DNA of 64,000 nucleotides from Onchidella celtica (Eukaryota > Mollusca > Gastropoda > Systellommatophora > Onchidiidae), in contig OZ007579.1 in assembly GCA_963931925.1 (NCBI GenBank), forward strand, positions 36,891,066 to 36,955,065, in the 5' to 3' direction. The notes beneath the pieces were generated by a model. The model did not search any database. It was given only the letters and a program-made list of their open reading frames with translations, and had not been told where the DNA came from. Position numbers and translations under genes: made by a program. This document shows, piece after piece, positions 24,254-36,902 of this stretch (position 1 is the stretch's first letter; each line of letters starts with the position of its first letter).

Positions 24254-24840
24254 TGAACTACGTCCAAATTTCAGACTGGACAGTGTTGAGAGTTCCTGTC
24301 CATACCCATAAAAGTTACCGTAAGGAATGGGTTAATAGAAGTAAACAGAAGCTTGGGGGGGGGGGGGGGGTGGGGGAGAGAGACAGAGCACTAAGATGAT
24401 AATTCAGAGAAAATATGAGGCAAATTAACGTCAGTATTCTATTTGGCTTTGTAACTAGATGACAGTCCCCAACACCAGTCTCAAAAGGCCAGCTTTAATG
24501 AGGTCTCCAACAGCCAACCATATAGAGAATGATTTAACCCTTGTGAACTACGTCCAAATTTCAGACTGGACAGTGTTGAGAGTTCCTGTCCATACCCATA
24601 AAAGTTACCGTAAGGAATGGGTTAATAGAAGTAAACAGAAGCTTGGGGGGGGGGTGGGGGTGGGGAGAGAGAGACAGAGCACTAAGATGATAATTCAGAG
24701 AAAATATGAGGCAAATTAACATCAGTATTCTCTCTATTTGTAACTAGATGACAGTCCCCAACACCAGTCTCAAAAGGCCAGCTTTAATGAGGTCTCCAAC
24801 AGCCAACCATGACCAACCATATAGAGAATTATTTAACCCT
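24254..24840. repeat. Tandem duplication, 290-bp unit, two copies
   Basis: The unit starting TGAACTACGTCCAAATTTCA at 24254 is repeated at 24544 with very few differences. Each contains a poly-G tract (about 24355 and 24645), an AGAGAGACAGAGC block and ACAGTCCCCAACACCAG. The unit continues the sequence of repeat X. Confidence 0.75.
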
Positions 24841-25180
24841 ATGAACCCTGACCCCCTCTTACATGACCCTGCACCCGGGCTCCTGAGCCAAATCCTATAA
24901 CCCTCTTCATAAGGTCATTTACAAAGACATCATGCATAGACAGGACATGTAAATGGTATGATAACAGCTATAGGTATGCTTTGACATTAACACCCAAAAC
25001 AACATAAAGCGTGCACTCGGTATATAGTCAAGTAAGTTGAGTAAGGCTCCACGACGCACAGGTCGCTCTTGGGGTCATAGGGTTTACCTTTTGAGATCAT
25101 AGCACTGGTATACCGTAGGGAACCAAAGGTAGCTATATGCCGTTCCACCGGTAAAACGGTGTGGAGATGCGCTTTGTTTT

Positions 25181-25354
25181 ATGGAATGTGGAAAGGCAGT
25201 TAATGCGGAAAATGATGAGGACTATCCAATCAATGATTTAGAAAGTGAGCCAGAGGATGATGAGTTGGACACAAATAAAAATTATCTGCCATGTATTTCT
25301 TGTCGTGACCTTTTTATTAACCAATTCCACACAACCACTCAGGAGCTCAGGTAA
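25181..25354 (+). CDS. Short acidic open frame, possible exon
   Basis: 57 codons from ATG 25181 to TAA 25354, rich in D/E (ENDEDYPINDLESEPEDDEL), then a CxxC pair (LPCISC). The frame ends within CTCAG|GTAAAG, which is also a perfect donor, and AAAGGCAG at 25200 could be an acceptor. The composition looks coding, resembling acidic N-termini of transposases, but I cannot assign a family. It overlaps the predicted 3' UTR of the minus-strand gene. Confidence 0.25.
   Translation: MECGKAVNAENDEDYPINDLESEPEDDELDTNKNYLPCISCRDLFINQFHTTTQELR
25313..25318 (-). terminator. Candidate polyadenylation signal of the RAB20-like gene
   Basis: AATAAA on the minus strand, about 245 bases past the stop codon. 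Confidence 0.35.
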
Positions 25355-25560
25355 AGGGTCAAATTAGGGCCAGGAGATCACGCCTCAAAGAGCAAATAAT
25401 TATGTCCAATTCAGCCAAAATAAAAGTGAGTGACTGAAATACAGATGCCTGAAAACGTCGTCTTTTTTCTCAGTCATTCATATGTTTCATAAAGCAAGAC
25501 ACCAGCATTCTCTAATTTGTTCCAGCAAACTCTTAAAATAAAAATGAATATGAAAAGAAT

Positions 25561-28500
25561 TCAGCAGCATTTCTTCCTCCCTTGTTCTCCGCTAGTCTCC
25601 AATAAATCCACTACGCTTTTGTTGTTGTTTTTGTGTTGCCGTTTCTGGTCTGAACTGAGTGGGAGACAAAACTGGAAAATGTACTCAAACATTTCAGTCA
25701 CGTGTTCATTATTCAGGCTTGAGGTCTCAAAGTAGGGATCATGGGGTAGCTTTTTTAAATCCAGATGCTCGTTAAGCTCACGAGAGAGTTTTCTCCCTTC
25801 CTCTTGTGTAATATCACGAGTATCTGGATCGAGGAGGTCAAGTTTTGTCCCAACTACCACTTTGAGACAGTCTTCATTTGCTGCCTCAAGTATTGAACCA
25901 AATCTTGCCCTTGGGAATACACATAATATAAAACATAATTAAAGTTTCTTAAACATTTGTGCATGTAACAAGTGAGGAAATTACAAACTGAATCCCATTA
26001 TCCTTTGAAACAAGACAACTTACAGTAGAGGTACATTTTCTACTGTTATTAACTACACAAATCCAAACAATATAGATTTCTGAAAATTCTGATACCAGGA
26101 ACTGAGGAAGTGCTTTTGATTTTTCCTCAGTTATCATTACGGTACTAATTAGTCACTGTTTTACTAATCTCTCTTATCTACAACCAGATAACAAGTGGAT
26201 ATGATACACCTGCCTATCAAAGAAGTAAAAAGTAATTGCGTGGGTTGACATCACTGATTCGCTACAATTCATGACACTTGTGCAAACCCCCTCGACCTCC
26301 CTTTCTCTCTCTGTCAGTTCAGACTCTTTTCTCTCTGGGTCTACCTACCACTGTCTCTCTCTCTCTCTCTGTTTTTCTACGTTTCTCTCCCTCACCACTC
26401 CTCAGCATTTGAGAGGTTAACTGTTGTTGTTTTTTTTTGTTGTTCTCCCCAAATGCTTAAATTGTTTCTATCATTTTAAAACTGAAGTTGAAATAAAACT
26501 AGATCAATAAAACACGGTGACAAAACAATCAGCTAAACCCCCCATCTATGGATGTATTTCTTCGCAGCATCAAAGGGCCACAGACTAACAAAACTTACCA
26601 CAATGACTCAAAAGTCTTTGGAGAGTTCAAATCAAAGGCTAATATAGCTGCTCCAGCACTGCGACAGTAGAAATGTGAAAGTCCAGAATACCTCTCATCC
26701 CCTGCTGTATCCTGTGAACAGACCGAGGAAAATGTCAGACATTGAAATAAGCTATTGTATAACACTGATATGAGCAGTGGCAGACCTACATTTTTGGCAC
26801 CCTGAAGCTTCAACTTTTATGAGGCCCCTCCGCAACCGGCAACAATAGGGCAACACCCATTAATTCATTCATTAAAAAAAGTTTCGTCAGGGCCCTTCTG
26901 GGATTAGGGGCCCTGAAGCTTAAGCTTTGACACCTTGCAATAATGTTGATAAATCCTCTTACTTTGGTATGTTCATCATTTTTATAATGTTCATGATATC
27001 TTTTCTCTACATCTGAATTGAACAAAACAGGGTTAATGGTTAGGTATGGCAACGATCTGCCAGATTTATAAATTTTCATGCCAAGTTAACGTTTTAAAGT
27101 AATGGCCATGAATCCCACTTGTCAAATGGCAAAGCATAGTGACTAGAAAACAATTTGGTCCTTTTCATTTAATAAATAAATATCTCACCCAGACAGCAAC
27201 ATTGTATGGTCCCCACTGCTTCAAGAAAAATGCGGCACCAACAGTCTGTAAATAACATACAAAAGGAGATGTGTATTTTAGAGCTTTGCCACACAGAAAG
27301 TCACGAAAAGCAAGAATGAAAACAATAGCTAAAACTATTGAAACATTAAAACCCTGTGATATAGCTCTGTTACAAAATGTATTTGTGAATACATTTTGTT
27401 GTCTCCAATTTCATTCACAAATAATTCAAAATGATTAGAACTTCATCAATGTACATTTGCACAGCTAGTTATACATCAGGATCAAGGACTTTAGTTTTCC
27501 AACCACACTTAATAAAGTGACTTATACTAATTTACGACTTACCATAATATTTCAGGTTTACACATTTATAATTCCCTCGCACCAGCGAACTAATTCAAGT
27601 GTGTACATGTATTTGCCACAGTGCATGAGCCCAATGGTATCTCATGTGAAACTTTACAAGAACAACAGAACAATTTTTGATTGAGTTACATTTGCTCAAA
27701 ATAAACCAATTCCCATCAATTACTGATTGAACGAGGTAAGTTACCGGTTTTCCTCAACAATTCTTGATCAAACCTTTAAACAAAGGTTCTCCCATCTCTC
27801 CCAAGCTCATAAAAAGGTCTATCAAGATCATCAAGATGCATCAAAAATTATATTAATTTGTACCCAGTTTGCACTAGATCACATAATAAGTCACAAGTCT
27901 TTCAGAGCAAACTATTATATTCCCATCACTTCCTAGCCCTACCTTATCTTACAAATTTAATTTGGCATAATGTCTTAATATCACTAAGAGTGAATCTTAC
28001 ATTTTTCGCTTCTATACTTACTGAAAAACACCATCACCCTAACAGAACGACTAGGACAAACAAAAATCCCTCTTCATTTAACCCCCCCCCCCCCCCCTTC
28101 CTGCTGCCAGTGACCCAACAGATCAGGAAAATCATTACCCAATACTGAAAGTGAGAACAGGTAACAGATAGTTCATGCAACAGCTGTTCAGTAAGCGTAG
28201 TTGTCTTTCCACCATCATCACCAACATCATTCTTGTATGTTCACAACATTCATACAAACCCATATTTGAACAAAAATAACAATTAACACCTTAGCCTTTT
28301 CGTAGCTGTTAGATTCTGTGTAATTACTGTAACAAAAAAAAAAAAGAAAAGAAAATTTGACAATCAACAAAAAGAAAAAACAACAACCTTTGTGTACTTT
28401 TTTTTATATATAGTTTCTTTACCTTTTTTTTTTTTACTCCAAAAACCCAAATTTCACCAAAAAAAAAAAAAAATTTTTGTTCACTCTCCAGGAATCCAAT

Positions 28501-31500
28501 GCTTGACTGTTCATCTGTCATCCCCAATGTCAGCAAGCAATTTTCCCACCTTTCAAATAATCATGTTTAATTAGCTGTACTTTCCAGACTAGATTGTGTT
28601 TCACAGAGACTGAAAGCTATTTCTTGTTTTCAGTGATTGCTTGTTGTCACACATCCATGATTTCTGAACTTTTGAATCTATTTCACACAAGGTCAGGTAT
28701 GAAGTGAGTGTGGTATACCAGACAATAGAAATGTGTGGAAGAAAACCAAAACACAGTAAAATGCTCAAAGCATACCATGTCCAAACTAACCAATCATTCT
28801 AAATAATAGAATAAAAGGTCTTTCAAGTAACCACAAAATCAGTATAGAGATAGCAGTCATACCTAACTGACTCACTCCCAGCCAATTTCTCATGAATGGA
28901 CCACACCCCTATATTATGGGGTTTACTGAAACCAGGGCTGCTATTTTTTCATGTTAGTAAACAGAAAAAGATCAATAGGAAATATGGCATATCATGCATC
29001 AAAATGTTAGAAACTGAACGGGGAATAAAATTACGGGTGATTTACAGATATGAATTTGGGATAAATGTCATGATAGTTCAGGGCTGCCACTCAACTGAGA
29101 AAAATTCATCTGAAATCTATGCGTGGCGCCTATGCGGAGCATAAATTTTAAATGATTGACCATATTCTGCGCATAAATTTGATATAGTGGACCATACATT
29201 ACACCTACACACAGAAATACACAACAAAATACCTAAATAATAGTAATAAAATTATAAATGCAGCAACCCGCCAATATTGAAGTCACAAAAAGAATTGTGG
29301 AAAAAAGCACAGGCTTGGTTCTAGAAAATATTCAGGGTGGATATTTACATTTTTTTTTAATTGGAAAAAAATGGGTAACTAGGGTCACAGTGATCTTTAA
29401 ATGTTAAAAAGAATGGGAGCAGGTTACCCAATGTTCTAAAGGTTTTTATTCTAAATGATATTTTAACAATTTTATATTGAAGTTGAACTAGGATACGAGC
29501 AACCCTGAAAATCACTGTGGAGTGCAGAAAGAAAAAAACAGGACATCGGAAAATCACCGGGACATCGGAAAAATTACCGCTGATCTCTTCCACTGCGGAT
29601 TTTCGCGTTTCCGCAGAAGAGTGGCAGCCCTGTAGTTAGGGGTGAAAGTGACTGAATGAAATAAAAAACTGTTTCTTTTAATTATGTAAAATTCAGAGTG
29701 GCTCGTGGGAGAGAAACAGTTAAGATTCTGGTCACCAGGAGCTTGCTATACCCCACTATAATTAAGTGCTTTAATCATAAAACAAAACATCTATGACAGA
29801 GTAGGGAAACAGTAAGTTACATTACAAAAACATGTTTTGACTTACAGGTTCCTGTTTGTGAAATTTACCATCAATGTAGCGACATATAAGAGATGTTTTG
29901 CCCACTGCATAGTCCCCCAGTATGATGACTTTCAAGTCCCTGTAATAATAATATAGTATCAAGGTTAAAGTCATCACAGACAGTGGTAAAAATCTGAGAA
30001 CCAATGAACAACACTCACAAATTCCTTTATCAACCACAACGCAAAAATACAAAGTATGAAGGGTATCTTAGCCACTCTGCCACCGCTCAGTGAAATGCTT
30101 TCAGTACTGGCACAAGCTGAGCAACCAGCTCTAATAATACTTAACCTTTCAGGTCCCAAACTGTTTCCATACAACACTTCCCTGTTTCAGGATTAAATTA
30201 CGTGAAGGAATATTTAACAACTCTTATCTGTGTTATCAATTTAGTTGTCATAAATAACTGACAAGAGCGAGAGAGGTGAAATTTTCAGGGTGTACCGATG
30301 TATGAATGAACAATGCATACAGGTATGACAACAGTCAGCTGGTATTAAACCTTGCTGGCGACTGCACTTGACCTGATTTTGGCAAGAATGAGCTGATAAA
30401 TAGAAGTCACTGGGGCTTGGATCTACATCTAAATTGTTAGTGAAGTCCTCTTCCTTTGTTCAGTTTACACCAATAGCTCAACTTCTACCTCTATATGTGT
30501 TGATAACGTTAGCAACATTGAAACTTCATTGCCTACTGAATAACTTTTCCCCCTTCCCATACACTTTTTTTTTTAAAGGGGTGGGGGGGAGGGGGGGTTC
30601 ATGACAAACACTAAACACAATACACCACATACATGTATGCAAACATGCATACATACATACACACACAAAAGTGATCCGAATGAACTTGGATGAAATAGTA
30701 ATGATGCGAAGTGGGGCATGGTTGTAATTAATTGGTCTAAATGATTGTGAGATATTCTTGCTGGTGTTAGCCGCATTATGAATTTCTAAAAATTTAAGAG
30801 GGCCCAAACTACTACTCAAATGTTATGGAAACCACCTCCCAGGTGATTTCTTTCATTCTGAACATAATCTTTCTGTTCTTTAGATGTAAGGGTTGCATTT
30901 GTTTTCTTGTTGTTTTTTTTAATTTGCTTCCACTGAAACACTGAGTTTGTTCCTTCATGTTTTTGTGTTTTTAATGCACCACCCAGTGTTTTAGCACGAG
31001 TTGCACAAATGTTACATTTTTCCATCATTTAATCTGCAAACTAATCATCGTGGTCAATTTCTAGATTTGGTCTTGGCGGTCTCTTACTCCTTATAGTTTA
31101 AATAGGATAAGGACATTGATGCAATGAAACTGTCTATTTACAGTCTAGAAACTATTTTGTTTATTTGACCGGGGTAAAGAGGAAACATTTGACCCATTGC
31201 TGTTACTGCATGGGTGCCAGCAACGGAGCCATCTGAAACCTGAAAATCACTTTGAGCAAATCAGCCAAATCTGAAGTCGCAGGCACCGAGCAACGCTGTG
31301 ATATAACAACAGACCTACAAACTAAACAACACTTAAAGTGCGTACACCAATGCCATATACAGGCAAATTTCAAATCAGAGAACAAAACAGTTTACATGTC
31401 ACAATAATGTACCACGGTTACTAAGTATTTTGTGCAAATCTACGACTTTCCTTGTTCATGTATTATATATATATAACGAAATATCATAAAAACCACAGAA

Positions 31501-34500
31501 AAACTGTGGGGTCGCAGCAGGGCTATAAGCAAAGTCAAAACTGGGCAAAAAGAAAAGGTTGTATGTTGCAAAACCCCGCGTGAGAAATAAAACCCAACAA
31601 TAAAAGACTTCAACAGGAACGAACTGTTTCACTTTGTTCCTGTTGAAGTCTTTTATTGTTCATTTTTCTTTTCACTTGAAAAAGGCGAAAGCCGAACATT
31701 TTGTGTATTTTCTATCTTCTCTTTAGTTTGCTTTGTATTGTTTGGGTTTTATTTCTCACGCGGGGTTTTGCAACATACAACCTTTTCTTTTTGCCCAATA
31801 TATCATAATGTGTGACTGCAGCAGTTTTTGTTCTACAAGAGGAATATTATTTCCTAGTCCTAGTTAATCTGAATATGGAAAAATAAGTTTGTAGAACCTA
31901 TCACAAACACCCAATGGACAAAACATGTAACTATGGCTTTTGTGCATGTTTATTAATAATTTGTGTCCCTTGAGCCAATAAAATAGATCCTGTTGTCTCC
32001 CTTTCAATTCAACACTGTTATGCTGGGTTTTCATGTGTACGGAAATGGAAACGGCAAATGAAACGTCAAAAATCCATCAAGTAGTGAAATAGAACTACAT
32101 TATGTACCTAATGGAGTTTTGACCTTTTGACCCATGAAAACACGGCTTTAGCAGTATGCCATTGCTTCACTCACACTGCTTACGGCCCATTTTAATTAAA
32201 AGGGTCAGACGTATACGTCTCACTCACGCTTGATGTATATATACCGTTTATTGGACTGAATGGGGTGAAATCAGGCTATGCCAATGATATTGATGCCAGA
32301 GAACTAAAAGAATCTGAGGCCGGCCCCTTCAGGCCTTTATAAACTGAAGCATCTCTCATTGGGTTGATCTAGTACAATCATTATTAGTAGCCGTACAATA
32401 TGCATCTGGACAGATTTAAGGGACATGCTTGACCTTATCTAAATTCTAGGTTTTTGTGTAACAGTAGTAACACGTCAAATCTCAGTCAGCACAACATATT
32501 CCACATTCATAATACACACGGAACCAAGCAACCAGGCATTCCAAACAAAAGCATCCATCGTCGATCGACAATAAAAATTCAAGCAGATCTACCATTGCAG
32601 GCATCTAAAGCATTAATTCTAGTGTAGGCCTGACACACGAAGTCAGCACAACACATGATGAGCTACGTTCACTCATAGGATATGCGGAACACGCGGGTCT
32701 TGAGCAGACGCAGTATGTCGTCTTGTGACCATTCACTCACTTTCAAGTTCACTTTATTGTCAGCCTGATGAAGAGCAGCTGATGTATGTGAAGTGCCTGA
32801 TCTAAAACAGCCAGAGCACGATGGTAGACCTATGTTGATGATACGCCTTCGGACACAGTGAATACTAAAAATAGGCGCAAATAAGGCTGATATCTCGAAC
32901 TCGCACGCCTGCGCTTTTTTGCTGTAGTTAAGCAGGATTTTTTTGGGTGTTTTTCAATCCTTCACATTGCAAAACTGGAAAAAAAAATTTGGAGACATTG
33001 CGAAACTGGAAAAACATTTTTGGAGGCATAGCGAAACCGGAAATCTGGCATAATAATACCGGAAGTCTGGCACCCATGTTACTGAAATACTAGGAATCAT
33101 GATCAAAGATGCCCAAAAAAACATGCAACGCCAGGCATCTCAGCTAGATCTACTAAAAAAGTAATAATCTGGTAATAATAAGCGTCACGTAATCATACAA
33201 CCATGCCTAAAACAGCAAAAAATAATAAAATGGTGAAAATATAAAATGAAAAACAAATACACTTTAACAAACATGCACAGGAGACTTTATTGGCCAATAC
33301 CAATGCTGGCCAATATACCCAGACTTTATGTGCCCAATATGGCAAATAATGGCAGCATTTGGGGGAATACAGCATCAGTGGTATGGGACCTCAAAGGCAA
33401 AGGTCGTAGTAAGATTATGAACTAAACCTGTGCTGTACAGGCACAGCACATCGGGGAGGAGAGTAATACCTATAGTACTTTTGTCAAAAAAATTTTACTA
33501 CATTACATTCATATGTCACATCAATTTTAAAGAAAGGAAAGGAAATGGCTTCATACCAATTATTAACCCTCACCCTGCGAAGGGTGCCGAAATACGGCAT
33601 CGACTTTTCATGCACTCACTCTGCACGGGTGTACAAACACGGCAAGGTCAAGCTGACCACGAAGCGCAAAAGCCGTATTTTCATGCTTCGGGTGACTGTC
33701 CTCTTTGAACCTGACTACCGTCTTATATTGCTCACTGCATCATCTCTCTTCTTTAACTTCTCAATCAAAGGAATTGTGACAAGGACACGTTAACCAGTGA
33801 ACCACTGGTCAGAATCACAAAGACTAAGCTTCAAAGGCCCTCCCCCACACTATCAAAAGGTATAACATCGACATGCGAAACTGTTGCTCAACAAATCTGC
33901 AATATTATCTCATAAATTTTTGACCATCATCCTAGAGTTGTCTGTGTCTAAGATTAAGAACCAATCAGAAACAAGCTCTGAAATGACCTTCCCCCAAATG
34001 CCCACACTGGTTCATATATAATATATGAAACCATTTCATTTGTTTATGGCTTGGGGGGTGTGGCTAGTTATCATGCTTTGTTCTCACGAAAACTACAGCT
34101 GTCAGTTTGGTTTCATAAGTCAGATTATTGGTTAGAGACTTACAGACAAAGGGTTTTGCTGGTTAATTCATTATCAAGCATGATAAAGCATATAGTAGCG
34201 AATGTTTTCATACCAATCAAATAAAAACCGAACCAAGTGGACAGCCGTAGTGTGGTGATCATACATTGGCAAGGGTCAGTGCCACCCAGGCACGATTCTC
34301 TGTGAGTAAAAGGTAACAGACCGTGCAGCGGGCTTTGAGCCGTCGTGCGTGGGGTGTGGGTTAAAAACAATTTATGAGAAAAGGAAGTCAGTGAGGGAGA
34401 AAACCTTACCACAATATCCAGTAGCCCCATTGATTTAATTGAAACAAAGTCTAAAAAAAATTTATTTGCTGGAACAAAAGATCATAGTGTGATGGACAGA

Positions 34501-34922
34501 AAATGGGGTGAGAGTGACAGATAAGAAGAACAGCCTCACATAAGGTGACTCACTGACTAAAAATAGTGCCTTGTCCAGACTCAATACTTTTCCTGTCTGG
34601 GAGGCTCCAATTCCTCATGTAGGCCCAGCTACGAGTAACGGAGTAACGTGTACGCACTAGGAATTACTTTCTTTATTTTAAGACATATATTGACGTATAG
34701 ATCATTCGACCTGTTCTGTATACTACAAGCCTACCGAGGAACATACCCAGAATAGGACAGAATGGAATGTAAAAATCACGGCGCTCGTGAAAACACCAGA
34801 ACGAGATGGCTAGACCTAAATCTAGACTAAATCTAGATTCTAGATCTAGTCTAGATCTAGATTTCTAGATCTAGATCTGTGTAGCCTATCTAACTGACTT
34901 ACGCTTTCTTCTTTCCGGACAT
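25561..34922 (-). CDS. RAB20: Rab20-like small GTPase, five coding exons, complete
   Basis: Coding exons on the minus strand are 34922-34903, 29939-29846, 27245-27189, 26711-26599 and 25909-25561. They total 633 bases (210 residues plus stop), each with GT/AG sites and matching phases. The protein starts MSGKKKA. It has the P-loop GDYAVGKTS (15-23), switch I threonine in TVGAAFFLKQW (39 on), G3 WDTAGDE (57-63), G4 GTKLD and G5 ETSS, and ends KKCC for double prenylation. The TVGxAFxLKQW segment and the length fit Rab20, an endosome/phagosome-associated Rab. Rab24 is the alternative, since its G4 is also TKxD. The usual switch II glutamine is aspartate and the NKxD asparagine is threonine, so nucleotide handling may be atypical. 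A TAGATC-rich tract lies just downstream of exon 1, inside intron 1. Confidence 0.88.
25910..29845 (-). other. Introns 2-4 of the RAB20-like gene
   Basis: Noncoding apart from exons 3 and 4. They contain a CT-rich microsatellite (26300-26400), a repeat near 26780-26930 with two CCCTGAAGCTT blocks, a poly-C run at 28082-28097, several A/T runs at 28332-28470, and a TTAA-type MITE at 28.9-29.7 kb. Confidence 0.6.
28867..29719. mobile_element. TTAA-type MITE candidate
   Basis: CTAA (decayed TTAA) at 28863 precedes CTGACTCACTCCC. The far end, inverted, is CTGTTTCTCTCCC, followed by TTAA at 29720-29723. Ends match at 10 of 13. GGGCTGC occurs near both ends of the 853-bp interior. It lies in intron 2 of the RAB20-like gene. 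Confidence 0.4.
31542..31797. repeat. Nested inverted repeat: 55-bp outer arms, 25-bp inner hairpin
   Basis: Outer arms 31542-31596 and 31743-31797 are perfect inverted copies (TGGGCAAAAAGAAAAGG... to ...AAAACCCA). Inside, 31596-31620 and 31636-31660 form a second perfect hairpin (AACAATAAAAGACTTCAACA...). Between them lies AAAAAGGCGAAAGCCGAAC, similar to sequence found near Penelope-like element ends. Arm sequence diverged from this recurs at 35540-35630 and 36146-36236. Low divergence between arms implies recent formation. Confidence 0.8.
33567..34360 (+). mobile_element. PiggyBac-like MITE, copy 1
   Basis: TTAA at 33563-33566 and 34361-34364. It starts CCCTCACCCTGCG and its inverted far end is CCCACACCCCACG. 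The interior (TGCACTCACTCTGCACGG..., GGCAAGGGTCAGTG) is shared with copies at 56.2-58.6 and 61.1-61.8 kb. No transposase frame. Confidence 0.75.
34818..34880. repeat. TAGATC hexamer microsatellite
   Basis: Runs of CTAGATCTAGATCTAG type within intron 1 of the RAB20-like gene, about 25 bases from the exon 1 donor. Similar short tracts occur near 39819 and 39906 (just after THAP exon 1) and at 48660. Confidence 0.7.
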
Positions 34923-35124
34923 GCTACTTGATCACACTATCCCTGAAGTGCTCAACTTGGGCAAACGGTGTTATCTGTTGTCATGCTCAGCAGACTTTGT
35001 CTTCGTCCCATGCCCTGCTGACTTGTTGCGTTTGTTTGGACAGTCACAAAGGCCCTCTTCTGAAGAGACAATCAGGTCCGGCCCCCTTTTTTTTTGACAC
35101 GGAAAGAGTTTCGTTTCTATCGAT

Positions 35125-36336
35125 ACGCGTGCCGTGCATTATAGATCAATTGGAGGCGAGCATATTTCTCTCTTGGCGGTGGTCAAATTGAATATTAATT
35201 AATAATGACCAGTTGGACTGAAAGTTAGAGCATATATTAAAAAAAAAAAAGGAGGGACTTAAGGCAAATTGATTGGTAGAATTAAGAATTAAAATTAAAA
35301 TGTAATAGGAAAAGAAAGTATATTTACAAAAGCGCACACAGAAACAACCAACATAATTTATTAAATTAAACAACAGATTCCAAAATAATTAGAAATGATA
35401 GAGGAGAAAAAGCTATCGCTCAATAGGTCCTTCAGGGAAAAAGTAATAAAAATTTAAAAGGAACATTCTGGCACACAAGAAGAACACATTGACCAAATAC
35501 AGTGTACAAGAAACAAAGAAAGAAAGTAAATCTATGGGGTCGCACCCGGGCTTGAGAAGCAAAGTCAAAATGTAGCAAAAGAAAATAAAAAAGCTATATG
35601 TTGGGAAACCTCGCTTGAGAAATCCAGCGGAGAACGGTTAAACCAAAAATGGCTAAACCAAAAGAAATTAAGAATCCCCAATTTTTTTTCCTCTTTATCT
35701 TTGTTAACAAACTAGTGCTAAACCGAAATAACGCGTGCCGTGCATTATAGATCAATTGGAGGCGAGCATATTTCTCTCTTGGCGGTGGTCAAATTGAATA
35801 TTAATTAATAATGACCAGTTGGACTGAAAGTTAGAGCATATATTAAAAAAAAAAAAGGAGGGACTTAAGGCAAATTGATTGGTAGAATTAAGAATTAAAA
35901 TTAAAATGTAATAGGAAAAGAAAGTATATTTACAAAAGCGCACACAGAAACAACCAACATAATTTATTAAATTAAACAACAGATTCCAAAATAATTAGAA
36001 ATGATAGAGGAGAAAAAGCTATCGCTCAATAGGTCCTTCAGGGAAAAAGTAATAAAAATTTAAAAGGAACATTCTGGCACACAAGAAGAACACATTGACC
36101 AAATACAGTGTACAAGAAACAAAGAAAGAAAGTAAATCTATGGGGTCGCACCCGGGCTTGAGAAGCAAAGTCAAAATGTAGCAAAAGAAAATAAAAAAGC
36201 TATATGTTGGGAAACCTCGCTTGAGAAATCCAGCGGAGAACGGTTAAACCAAAAATGGCTAAACCAAAAGAAATTAAGAATCCCCAATTTTTTTTCCTCT
36301 TTATCTTTGTTAACAAACTAGTGCTAAACCGAAATA
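35125..36336. repeat. Perfect 606-bp tandem duplication
   Basis: Bases 35125-35730 and 35731-36336 appear identical, including a 12-base poly-A. The unit starts ACGCGTGCCGTGC and ends CTAAACCGAAATA. Each copy contains the GGGGTCGCACCCGGGC segment related to the 31.5-kb repeat. The matching 75-codon minus-strand frames are not recognisable proteins. Confidence 0.9.
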
Positions 36337-36344
36337 ACCCTATA

Positions 36345-36374
36345 GCAAGGACTACTATATATAGTAGTCCTTGC
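36345..36374. repeat. Perfect 30-bp palindrome
   Basis: GCAAGGACTACTATA followed directly by its exact reverse complement, flanked by CCCTATA and CCTATAG. It adjoins the end of the 606-bp duplication. Confidence 0.85.
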
Positions 36375-36902
36375 CCTATAGTTAAATCGAAAAGAAAATT
36401 GCTGGATTCAGTGGCCAGTCCACTGTGATTTGCCATACATCGAGTCAGGTCACTGTATCACCCCACTACACCTCCCCCCCCTAAAAAAATAAGAGCAGAG
36501 CATGCTTCGTTCTACCCGTAGTTAGGCCTACATGGATGCGGCAGCACTACAAGGATGGGGGGGGGGGGGGAGAGGTAGGCCCATAAATTCACAGGTCCGA
36601 AATCAGATGGCAGCAGACGTTAAGGGCCCCAAAGACCCACTACGCCCCATCTTGGGGGCCCCACACACGCACAAGCCAGTGGATGGAAGCCAGAAACTGC
36701 GCTTCACCTCGGGCCTGGCCCGGGGTTATTTTTTAACCCACACGCAGCAGCCACACCTGGGGGTATTTTTTTCACGCCAAATTAAATGCCTGCCTAGTCA
36801 CCGAGACGGCACAGGATCTAGAGGCTCATTCATGAACGCAGTGGCGACAGACAAATGAAAGGCTGTCTGTGGACTAATTGTCTATTCTCTGCTAATGAAA
36901 AG

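Larger units (their letters stand above)
29940..34902 (-). other. Intron 1 of the RAB20-like gene
   Basis: About 5 kb without a supported exon. It holds an A/C-rich microsatellite (30640-30668), the nested inverted repeat at 31.5 kb and a piggyBac-like MITE at 33.6 kb. Short frames are unremarkable. Confidence 0.6.

Noticed and set aside
35146..35979. Two identical 75-codon frames
   Set aside because: Identical because the DNA is duplicated; no start context, domain or splice signals.
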